Shown: positions 13,384 to 19,591 of the stretch, one piece after another
Layout of the letters: every line of letters begins with the position of its first letter
How positions within the stretch are numbered: the stretch's first letter is position 1
Source of the DNA: DATEMK01 sp039914625
GTDB taxonomy: Bacteria > Bacteroidota > Bacteroidia > AKYH767-A > OLB10
DNA length: 19,591 nucleotides
NCBI GenBank assembly: GCA_039914625.1
Contig: JBDSOU010000055.1
Span: 1 to 19,591 of the forward strand
Direction: 5' to 3'
Position numbers and translations under genes: made by a program
The notes under the pieces: generated by a model
What the model saw: the letters and a program-made list of their open reading frames with translations, nothing else
Database searches by the model: none
Told to the model about the DNA's origin: nothing

Positions 13384-15978
13384 GTGTCAAACAAAAAAGT
13401 TCAAATCAATAAAGATGATATATATCAGCTTATTGATAATGCACGTTTTTTAAAAAAGCAGGATACCGTCCAGGCATTGGAATTCCTGGAGAAGGCTTTG
13501 TTGTTTTCAAAAGAATCGAAATTTACCAGTGGCATTGCACATTGTTTAAAGGAAGCGGGCAGCATTCATTTCCAGGCTAAACATTATAAAGAATCATTAA
13601 CTGCTTACCAGGAAGCAATAACCAATTTTGAAAAGACAGAAGAGTCGCATCAAATAAAAAGCTGTTATGATGAGCTGAGCGATATTTATTTTAAAGTCGG
13701 ACAATATGAAATGGCGCTCGAAAAGCAGTTGAAATCTCTAACCTGCTCTAAACAGTTGAATGAGAAAACTGACACTGCAATTGCTTACAACAAAGTTGGG
13801 GAGATTTATAAATTTCATACTGAATACCGTAAAGCAATAGAACAGCATTTTGCTGCGTTAAAAATTTTGGATGAGTTAGGAGATAAAAGGCATTTGTCAA
13901 ACACTAATTTTTACATAGGCAACTGCTATAACTGGGTGAATGAATATGACGTTGCCCGCAACTATCTTGAAAAAGCGCTTGCTCTTGCAGAAGATCTTGG
14001 TGATCCGCAACTGAAAGTGAAACCGATGGGAAGTCTTGCAATTTTAAATACGAAGCTGAAAAATTATGATAAGTCGCATGACTTTTTTCGCAAGGCAATT
14101 GAAAATGTAACTATTATCGGAAATAAATTTTTAAAAGCTGATTTGCTGAAGAGTCTTGGTAAGTTGTACATTGAAACCAATGATTATGATAATGCCATCT
14201 CCACATTAAAAGAAGCTTTACAGATTTCTGATGAGCTTCATGTAAAATTCCCTTCGAATATTATTCATCTTTTTCTTTCTGAAGTGTATGAAAAGACAGG
14301 CGATTATAAAAAAGCATTAGAGCATTTTAAAGCAGCTACAGCCATAAATAAGGAGATCAGCAGTGAAGAAATTTCGTTAAAAGCCGCAGGAATTCAGCTG
14401 AAGTTTGATCTTGATGAAATGAAAATGGAAAAAGAAATTGCTCAAAAATCGGTTCAATTGAAAGACCAGTTCCTGGCAAATGTGAGCCATGAAATACGCA
14501 CACCGCTGAACGGAGTTTTAGGAATGTCCAATCTTCTCGGAGACACGCGTCCTACACCTGAGCAGCTTGAATACATCAACACCATAAAGCTTTCAGCCAA
14601 TAACCTGCTGGTGATCATGAATGATCTTTTTGATTACACAAAAATCAATTCAGGAACAATAAAATTTAATGAGCAGGAATTTAAGATTAAAGAAGTTCTT
14701 TCCAATGTTGTGCAAATGATGAAAGTAAAAGCGGATGAAAAAAAGCTGCAGCTTTCATTATCATTTGACGAACTGACTCCTGATATTCTTATTGGCGATC
14801 ACATGCGGCTGAACCAGATTTTGCTCAACCTGCTGAACAATGCTGTTAAGTTTACCGAAAAAGGCTGGGTCACACTTGAAATGAAAACGCTTTCGCAAAC
14901 CGGCAAAGAAGTGAAAATACTTTTTACCGTAAGCGATACAGGAGCGGGAATTTCAGAAGAACGTTTGCCAAAAATTTTTGAAACGTTTACGGAAACAAAT
15001 ATTCATGATAAATCGCAAAGCGGTACAGGGCTTGGACTTACCATAGTAAAACATCTTGTAGAACAACAGGGAGGAATTATATCTGTTAACAGTACAGTGA
15101 ACTCTGGTTCCATTTTCAAGGTGGAATTAAAGTTCCGCATTCCTGATAAATCTTCGGCTAAAAGTAAAATGCCGGGTAAAAGTGAATTTCAGCCTCGTGA
15201 TCTCTCCCTGATTTCTTTATTGCTTGTGGAAGACAATAAGGTAAACCAGTTTCTCGCCAAGCAGTTGTTAACTAAAATGGGCTTTAGGGTTGATATAGCA
15301 GGCAACGGAAAACAGGCGCTGGAAATATTGCAGAAAAAGAATTTTGATGTAATACTGATGGATGTGCAAATGCCCGGAATGACGGGTTACGAACTCTGCG
15401 AACATATACGCAAAGAGCTAATACATCCTGTAAACAGCATCCCGATTATTGCTCTAACTGCTTATGCATCTAACCAGGAAAAAGATAAAGCGATAGAAGT
15501 GGGCATGAACGATTACATCACAAAGCCATATAGCCCGCAGGAACTTCTGTCGGTGATTTTAAAATATACAGATAAAAAAGCGCAGGACATTTCCTATAAG
15601 GAAGAACCTACACCGGAAAGTAATAGTGAAAGTGCAATGATGAAAACATTGTTTTCTGTTATTGGTAATAATAAAGAGGATATTATCAATCTCATAGAAA
15701 TTTTTTTGGCGCAGGTGCCTTCCATTAATTCTGTTCTTGAAAAAAACATTAAAGAAAAAAATTGGGAAGCCTCTTTTCAATCGGCCCATAAAGTGAAGTC
15801 CTCTTTAAAACTGTTGAAGATTGAAACGCTCAGCGAATTAATTACAAAGCTGGAAGACCATACCCGTAACCAAACACATACAGAAACAATTCCCGAACTT
15901 TTCAATACGTATATAAAACAGTGTAATGAATGTATGGATAGTTTGGGGGTTGAGTTGAAGAAACTTAAAAAGGGCTGA
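13384..15978 (+). CDS. Soluble TPR hybrid histidine kinase (TPR-HisKA-HATPase-REC-HPt)
   Basis: An 864-residue sensor with a whole phosphorelay in one chain. Residues 11-330 are eight tetratricopeptide units of 40 residues each, without insertions between them. A helical linker (~331-361) leads to HisKA with H369 in SHEIRTPLNG. The ATPase domain has the N box NLLNNAVKF (482-490), DTGAGI (518-523) and GTGLGL (547-552). The receiver (~610-730) has E616/D617, phospho-acceptor D660 in LMDVQMPG and K714. A C-terminal HPt domain (~750-855) carries H802 in AHKVKSSL. No signal peptide or membrane segment is seen, so it senses in the cytoplasm, presumably through TPR binding of a protein or peptide. 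The GTG start is chosen because an in-frame stop lies 18 bases upstream and the next Met is far inside the TPRs. No DNA-binding output gene is adjacent; the target is unknown. Confidence 0.93.
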   Translation: MSNKKVQINKDDIYQLIDNARFLKKQDTVQALEFLEKALLFSKESKFTSGIAHCLKEAGSIHFQAKHYKESLTAYQEAITNFEKTEESHQIKSCYDELSDIYFKVGQYEMALEKQLKSLTCSKQLNEKTDTAIAYNKVGEIYKFHTEYRKAIEQHFAALKILDELGDKRHLSNTNFYIGNCYNWVNEYDVARNYLEKALALAEDLGDPQLKVKPMGSLAILNTKLKNYDKSHDFFRKAIENVTIIGNKFLKADLLKSLGKLYIETNDYDNAISTLKEALQISDELHVKFPSNIIHLFLSEVYEKTGDYKKALEHFKAATAINKEISSEEISLKAAGIQLKFDLDEMKMEKEIAQKSVQLKDQFLANVSHEIRTPLNGVLGMSNLLGDTRPTPEQLEYINTIKLSANNLLVIMNDLFDYTKINSGTIKFNEQEFKIKEVLSNVVQMMKVKADEKKLQLSLSFDELTPDILIGDHMRLNQILLNLLNNAVKFTEKGWVTLEMKTLSQTGKEVKILFTVSDTGAGISEERLPKIFETFTETNIHDKSQSGTGLGLTIVKHLVEQQGGIISVNSTVNSGSIFKVELKFRIPDKSSAKSKMPGKSEFQPRDLSLISLLLVEDNKVNQFLAKQLLTKMGFRVDIAGNGKQALEILQKKNFDVILMDVQMPGMTGYELCEHIRKELIHPVNSIPIIALTAYASNQEKDKAIEVGMNDYITKPYSPQELLSVILKYTDKKAQDISYKEEPTPESNSESAMMKTLFSVIGNNKEDIINLIEIFLAQVPSINSVLEKNIKEKNWEASFQSAHKVKSSLKLLKIETLSELITKLEDHTRNQTHTETIPELFNTYIKQCNECMDSLGVELKKLKKG

Positions 15979-16002
15979 GAAAGCACTATATTTTTCTTTC
16001 TC
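15977..16002. terminator. Possible weak terminator hairpin between convergent genes
   Basis: GAGAAAG (15977-15983) pairs with CTTTCTC (15996-16002) around a 12-base AT-rich loop in the 45-base gap between the convergent kinase and anti-sigma genes. The stem is short, it overlaps the kinase stop codon, and neither strand has a clean T run, so this is only a weak candidate. Confidence 0.25.
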
Positions 16003-16023
16003 TCTTACATCATTTTCCAAATT

Positions 16024-17217
16024 TCAATTGCCATCCATCTGCTCTAAAATACCTTCTGCTCTTTCTTTATAACTGCTTTTATCAGCCATGATCTGGCTTA
16101 AAATTTTTCGTGCATTTACTTTGTCATTCATCTTAACATAGGTTAGCGCTTTATGATAGCGGGCATCTTCAAAAAGTTTTTTATCTCCGCTTTTCAGCAC
16201 ATCAGTAAAACAAGTTAGCGCTTGTGCTGTTTCATTTGTTTTATAATATACCCTGCCGGTATAGTAAACCACTTTCATATCAGCAGGATATTCTTTTGCC
16301 AATGACTTTAATTCTTTTAAGGCATCACTAAAATTTTCATATTCCATTTTTTTCTCAACATCTTTCAGAGCATCGTCAATGTTGGTCTGCTGAACCATGC
16401 TTGTATTTTTTTTCGCTAAATAAACTTTCGATGCAGACGCTTCTGATTTTTCAACCATTGAATATTTTTCAGCGGGAGCGGTTTGCAAACTGTCTGTCAT
16501 GGTTGCTTTATATTCATGTATGGAAACTCCAGCCGCAGGAACTTCTTTTTTATCAACAGCAATAGTAATTTCTTCATTTGCCTTTTCATTATCAGCAACA
16601 GCCCCGTTATAAGTTGCAGGTTCAGACATCGGCATCGGTTCCTGAACATTATTTTCAATTGTTGCGGCATCGGTAAAAGTTATTTGTGATTGAGAGATTT
16701 CTTTTTTTAACTCCGCCTCAGATTTATTCTGTGAGTTAGGTTTTGATTCAGCCGCAATTGAATTATCAACGCTTTCATTTAATTTTTCATCAGGTTTATT
16801 TATTTCAGGAGCAGCAGGCGCAATGGATTTTACTTCTTCTTGTTTAACAGGAAGCACAGCCATTTCTGATTTCAGATTTTCAGAATTGCGCATGAATGCA
16901 AAATAAATTCCTGAAAGTATAAATATACAAACCACAGCAGCCGCAGCAAGATATGCAGGGCGTGTTTTGTTCTTATTGATAATAAAATTTTTTTCGCCCA
17001 TACTGTGTATCATCTCACGGCTGATGTTATTCAGCATAGCCGGATCACGGAGCAGCAAAATACCTTCGAGGGCATCCGTACACAATTCGCAATCGGCCAA
17101 ATGTTTTTCAACATGATGCTTTTCTTTTTCCGAAAGCGCCCCCTTAGAATATGAAATCAACTCTTCTTTTGAAAGGCAATCCCGTTGCTCAAATATGTTT
17201 TTATTTTTATTCCGCAT
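16024..17217 (-). CDS. Anti-sigma factor: zinc-finger, one membrane helix, periplasmic TPR tail
   Basis: A 397-residue protein predicted to hold the sigma factor encoded just upstream. Its cytoplasmic N-terminus has the zinc-type anti-sigma motif H39-x3-C43-x2-C46, inside a helical domain (~14-60). One membrane helix follows at ~88-108 (AYLAAAAVVCIFILSGIYFAF). Residues ~110-280 are a low-complexity linker rich in Glu, Lys, Ala, Pro and Asn. Residues ~283-395 form TPR-like helices (DALKELKSLAKEYP, VVYYTGRVYYKTNETAQALTCF), which would lie in the periplasm as a sensing or docking part. The start overlaps the end of the sigma gene by 11 bases, which suggests translational coupling. By analogy with ECF systems, a periplasmic signal would free the sigma factor. 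The sequence does not reveal the signal or any protease step. Confidence 0.87.
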   Translation of the reverse strand: MRNKNKNIFEQRDCLSKEELISYSKGALSEKEKHHVEKHLADCELCTDALEGILLLRDPAMLNNISREMIHSMGEKNFIINKNKTRPAYLAAAAVVCIFILSGIYFAFMRNSENLKSEMAVLPVKQEEVKSIAPAAPEINKPDEKLNESVDNSIAAESKPNSQNKSEAELKKEISQSQITFTDAATIENNVQEPMPMSEPATYNGAVADNEKANEEITIAVDKKEVPAAGVSIHEYKATMTDSLQTAPAEKYSMVEKSEASASKVYLAKKNTSMVQQTNIDDALKDVEKKMEYENFSDALKELKSLAKEYPADMKVVYYTGRVYYKTNETAQALTCFTDVLKSGDKKLFEDARYHKALTYVKMNDKVNARKILSQIMADKSSYKERAEGILEQMDGN

Positions 17218-17803
17218 GTGTATGTTTGCGTATCAGGTAATTTTTCAGATTGCGTTTTCCGTTTTGTAGGAAGCTCTTAACTTCGTTCATAGAAAAACCT
17301 GTAAGAAGTGACACTTCCTGGTAACTTTTTTCCTGCAGGTAAAATAAGTGAATGCATTTATTTTGTTCTGCATTTAGAGATTCAATGGCTTCATCCAAAT
17401 CTTTTAAATGTTCTTCTGTTAAATCTTCATTCATAAAAGCCATGTCAGACGGAACGGTTAACAAAGTCGCTTCAGCTTGCTGGAATCCATGTTCATCATT
17501 AAATACCAGGCGTTTTTTGCGAAGCTGCATCAGGCAATGATTTTTTGCCACACTATGCAGCCAAGGAGCAAATGATTTTATATTGAACCGTTTTAAATCT
17601 TCCAGTATATTTTCAAAAATCTGCAGCACGGCATCTTTACTGTCGTCTTCATTTTTTAAATATTTCATACAAACCCCGAATGCAAGATGTGAATACCGCT
17701 CAAACAAAATCCCGACATATAAATTATCTCCTGTCTCTTTGTAGAGCGAAATAATTTCATCGTCCTCCGATTTGTTTTTCTTTCCCGACTTTATAAACAG
17801 CAT
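17207..17803 (-). CDS. ECF-type RNA polymerase sigma factor
   Basis: A sigma-70 family regulator of about 198 residues. Region 2 includes YSHLAFGVCMKYLKNEDDSKD, a variant of the usual core-binding and -10 recognition helix, followed by FAPWLHSVAKNHCLMQLRKKR. Region 4, near the C-terminus, holds LNAEQNKCIHLFYLQ and the helix-turn-helix SYQEVSLLTGFSMNEVKSFLQ for -35-type contact. The start was placed at the ATG at 17803 rather than a TTG six bases upstream, because ATG is the stronger start and the N-terminus MLFIKSGK is equally good. The stop overlaps the start of the zinc-finger anti-sigma gene, making a standard two-gene switch. The operon lies downstream of composite repeat copy B. No consensus -7 box was found ahead of it. 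Its regulon is unknown. Confidence 0.92.
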   Translation of the reverse strand: MLFIKSGKKNKSEDDEIISLYKETGDNLYVGILFERYSHLAFGVCMKYLKNEDDSKDAVLQIFENILEDLKRFNIKSFAPWLHSVAKNHCLMQLRKKRLVFNDEHGFQQAEATLLTVPSDMAFMNEDLTEEHLKDLDEAIESLNAEQNKCIHLFYLQEKSYQEVSLLTGFSMNEVKSFLQNGKRNLKNYLIRKHTHAE

Positions 17804-17874
17804 GTTCAAAATTGTAAATAAAAAATGATTTTTGAATTAAGATGCAACAATCTGTGAAATTCCATAAAGCGACT

Positions 17875-17975
17875 GAAAGTGAGAAAGTGGGAAAGTGAGC
17901 AAACAATACCATTATAACAAACCGCCAACTGCTGCTGCCTACTGTCGCTGCTTACTGCTACTGCTTACTGCCGCT
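17875..17975 (-). repeat. Composite intergenic repeat, copy B (4 x 13 + 3 x 8 bases)
   Basis: Read on the minus strand, four contiguous 13-base units run from 17975 to 17924: AGCGGCAGTAAGC, AGTAGCAGTAAGC, AGCGACAGTAGGC, AGCAGCAGTTGGC. A 25-base spacer (17923-17899) follows, then TCACTTTC, CCACTTTC, TCACTTTC (17898-17875). Number and order of 13-base units, and the TT at the ninth and tenth bases of the last unit, agree with copy A at 13173-13274. The first unit overlaps the end of the outer-membrane protein gene: its CGG CAG TAA encodes the last two residues and the stop. The repeat lies 72 bases upstream of the sigma factor start. Confidence 0.85.
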
Positions 17976-18714
17976 TTTTATTTTGTTTCTTCAACGGATC
18001 CTCATGAAAAAAATACCTGAAATCAATAGTAAGATAATTTCCGGCAAGCAAAAACTGCTGACCGCTTGTGTAATCATCTTTATTCCGGTAATAGTTCACC
18101 GTTGAATAATAAATGTCATTAAAAGGACGGTGGTAAGAAGCTCCAATATAAAAGTAACCGCTTTTCTCGGTGCGGTATTCATAGCCAAGATTTGCAATCA
18201 CACTTTCGCCTATCCAGCTTTTTCGCTCTCCTAATTGAAAGAAATAATCATCACCTGATTGCACATCGGTAGGAAAAAAATCAAACGACATGCCTAATGA
18301 TACGTCCATAAAAACCTTTTCTCCAAGTTGAATAAATACCAGACCTGACAACGGAATTTCATACCCGATAATCCGGTAATCGGAAGTTCCTGTAAATAAT
18401 GTACTGTCCTGTATAGTAAGATCATATTTTCTTTTGACATAATTAATTCCTGATTCAATGGAAACACGGTTGGTAATGCCATATCTCACGATCATGCCTG
18501 CGCAAAAACCGGAACCCGGTTTTGTGGTAAAAGAAACTCCGCTGTCACCCGCTAAAGTTTGCGGTCCTGTTTTAAAAAACGTACCGGAAAAAATTGGTTT
18601 GATTTGAAATCCTGCCGTCAGCACATTGTCTTGAGCTAAAACTTTAGTTGAAAAAGTAATCAGGAAAGAAAGTATTAAAATCCTTCTTAAACGAAAATGG
18701 TGTTTAACGTGCAT
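17965..18714 (-). CDS. Predicted outer-membrane beta-barrel protein
   Basis: A 249-residue exported protein of unknown role. Residues 1-28 form a signal peptide (basic MHVKHHFRLRR, hydrophobic core, cleavage near LAQ-D). The mature part shows alternating hydrophobic/polar strands with aromatic ends, such as FCAGMIVRYGITNRVSIESGINYV and FYIGASYHRPFNDIYYSTV, and ends with LTIDFRYFFHE, in the style of small PorT/OmpW-like barrels of Bacteroidota. It is followed by a basic tail (KKQNKKRQ), which departs from the usual aromatic C-terminal end. That tail is partly encoded by composite repeat copy B, which provides the last two codons and stop, so the original end may have been different. Its ATG is one base after the stop of the RDD gene, so the two are surely co-transcribed. 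Confidence 0.72.
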   Translation of the reverse strand: MHVKHHFRLRRILILSFLITFSTKVLAQDNVLTAGFQIKPIFSGTFFKTGPQTLAGDSGVSFTTKPGSGFCAGMIVRYGITNRVSIESGINYVKRKYDLTIQDSTLFTGTSDYRIIGYEIPLSGLVFIQLGEKVFMDVSLGMSFDFFPTDVQSGDDYFFQLGERKSWIGESVIANLGYEYRTEKSGYFYIGASYHRPFNDIYYSTVNYYRNKDDYTSGQQFLLAGNYLTIDFRYFFHEDPLKKQNKKRQ

Positions 18715-18715
18715 A

Positions 18716-19195
18716 TCAACTCCTCAATACCACTGTATCAGCCAGCTTATCGTGCAGTGCTTGCTTTTTTTCTGTAAATGCCGCCATTAAATAACCGATA
18801 TAAAAAATCAGGCTTGAAAGTATTTTACCAAAATACCTGCCCGTTGCTTTTGCAAAGGAAATCCTGTTTCCCTGCAAATCGGTTACTTTCACATCAAGCG
18901 CCATTTTGCCCGGTGTTGCCTGGTGTTTTGAACTTTCCATTCCTGCAAAATAAAGCCACTTAATTATAACTGAAATTATGATAACAGGAAATAAATGAGC
19001 CAGCGTGCCGAACGGAAATGAATGTGGTGTCAGGTTATGAATTCTGAATATATGAATGCCGAAAAACATAAACAGGATTATAAAATCTATAACCCCCACA
19101 AGAACGGAATCAAGAATAAATGCGACAAACCGCAGCCAGAAACCTGCATAACGGTTAGTGAACGGTTTGTTTGTTTCAGGATTGAGTACTTCCAT
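18716..19195 (-). CDS. RDD family membrane protein
   Basis: A 159-residue inner-membrane protein of the RDD family. The family's Arg-Asp signature is seen in WLRFVAFILDSVLVGVIDF (R22, D29, D37). A second conserved block, TPGKMALDVKVTDLQGNRIS (94-113), and a final ALHDKLADTVV (146-156) complete the pattern. Hydrophobic segments at ~22-45, ~66-85 and ~125-140 suggest three membrane helices. Some RDD proteins have been linked to Na+/H+ antiport, but most have no assigned function, so none is given here. It is the first gene of a two-gene operon with the beta-barrel-like protein, separated from it by a single base. A -7 box match lies 63-70 bases upstream. Confidence 0.88.
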   Translation of the reverse strand: MEVLNPETNKPFTNRYAGFWLRFVAFILDSVLVGVIDFIILFMFFGIHIFRIHNLTPHSFPFGTLAHLFPVIIISVIIKWLYFAGMESSKHQATPGKMALDVKVTDLQGNRISFAKATGRYFGKILSSLIFYIGYLMAAFTEKKQALHDKLADTVVLRS

Positions 19196-19247
19196 GATGT
19201 TATAATTTTGTGATATTCAGTTAAAAAATAAAACGGATATTTGACAT

Positions 19248-19255
19248 TATCTTTG
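19248..19255 (+). promoter_or_regulatory. Candidate -7 box (TATCTTTG) for the exported protein at 19278
   Basis: A full match to TAnnTTTG, with a predicted start near 19262 and a very short leader of about 16 bases. No -33 TTTG is present at normal spacing. It lies two bases from an opposed -7 match on the minus strand. Confidence 0.5.
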
Positions 19256-19257
19256 TA

Positions 19258-19265
19258 CAAACATA
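19258..19265 (-). promoter_or_regulatory. Candidate -7 box (TATGTTTG) for the RDD operon
   Basis: On the minus strand these bases read TATGTTTG, a full match to TAnnTTTG. Transcription leftward would begin near 19251, giving a leader of about 55 bases before the RDD start. It is opposed to and nearly overlaps the plus-strand box at 19248-19255. Confidence 0.45.
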
Positions 19266-19277
19266 AATTATTTTCTA

Positions 19278-19591
19278 ATGAAAAGGGCTGTTTTTGTAAC
19301 CATTATTTTATTCTTCTCCCTTCAATCTAAAGCGCAGGACTATAAACCTTATTTTAAAATTCTTCTCAGTCAATGGCGACTACTGGATTCCATTAATGAC
19401 ACCACCATTTTTTACAAAGATACGCTGTTGCTTACCCGAAAATATTCTTACAAATTTGCACACAATGCTTCTTTTTCGTTCAAAGAAGGCGGATCACTCC
19501 AGGTTTATTTTGCCTGCCACACCTATCCTGCAGAGCCTGATAAAGAATATTGCACTCCCGTTTACGGGCAATGGGAATTTATTGATCCGAA
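19278..19591 (+). CDS. Small exported protein, N-terminal part (cut by window end)
   Basis: An open frame from the ATG at 19278 runs 104 complete codons to the window edge. Residues 1-20 (MKRAVFVTIILFFSLQSKAQ) are a clear signal peptide. The mature part starts DYKPYFKILLSQWRLLDSIN and later has FACHTYPAEPDKEYCTPVYG and GQWEFID. The SQWRLLDS and GQWEFID phrases resemble the first strand of lipocalin-like domains of Bacteroidota, but the match is too short to assign. Two cysteines (about 80 and 92) could form a disulfide in the periplasm. It is divergent from the RDD operon with close, opposed promoter candidates. Confidence 0.7.
   Translation, partial: MKRAVFVTIILFFSLQSKAQDYKPYFKILLSQWRLLDSINDTTIFYKDTLLLTRKYSYKFAHNASFSFKEGGSLQVYFACHTYPAEPDKEYCTPVYGQWEFIDP

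Noticed and set aside
17804..17809. TTG start for the sigma factor at 17809
   Set aside because: An ATG lies six bases further in at 17803 and is the more likely start.

Overview
The window looks like chromosomal DNA from a member of the Bacteroidota, probably an uncultured Sphingobacteriia/Chitinophagales-like lineage (the rank below phylum is a guess). The evidence is AT-rich DNA without Shine-Dalgarno-type leaders, several candidate Bacteroidota -7 boxes (TAnnTTTG), three secreted proteins ending in type IX secretion (T9SS) sorting domains (two type A, one type B), and a typical Bacteroidota-style TPR hybrid histidine kinase. No tRNA, rRNA, CRISPR array, transposase or phage gene was recognised.

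Layout from left to right. Bases 1-519 are the C-terminal end of a PiT-family phosphate transporter. On the minus strand at 704-2344 lies a secreted protein of seven ~60-residue repeats with a type A sorting domain. After a 463-base divergent intergenic region comes a large secreted M4 (thermolysin-like) metallopeptidase with PKD, CUB and other adhesive modules and a type A sorting tail (2808-6512), followed by a clear intrinsic terminator. The minus-strand pair at 6607-9639 is rnhB (ribonuclease HII) behind a cytoplasmic GH31 alpha-glucosidase. Divergent from the GH31 gene is a glycogen-synthase-like glycosyltransferase (9909-11210), so this pair probably handles intracellular glucan. The 269 bases between them hold a 30-bp imperfect inverted repeat and a nested short palindrome.

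The second half has a secreted type B-sorted protein (11549-13168), a soluble TPR-HisKA-HATPase-REC-HPt hybrid kinase (13384-15978), a convergent ECF sigma/anti-sigma operon (17803-16024, minus), an outer-membrane beta-barrel-like protein and an RDD membrane protein in one minus-strand operon (19195-17965), and the start of a small exported protein running off the window (19278 onward).

The least expected signal is non-coding. Two ~100-base composite repeats (13173-13274 on plus and 17975-17875 on minus) share the same architecture: exactly four 13-base units of consensus AGCRGCAGTARGC, a short spacer, then three or four 8-base units YCACTTTC. Each starts at the end of an upstream envelope or secreted-protein gene and precedes a regulatory gene, and one copy supplies the stop codon of the gene it follows. 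They look like members of a dispersed intergenic repeat family. No complete new defence or metabolic system was seen; the genes themselves belong to recognisable families.
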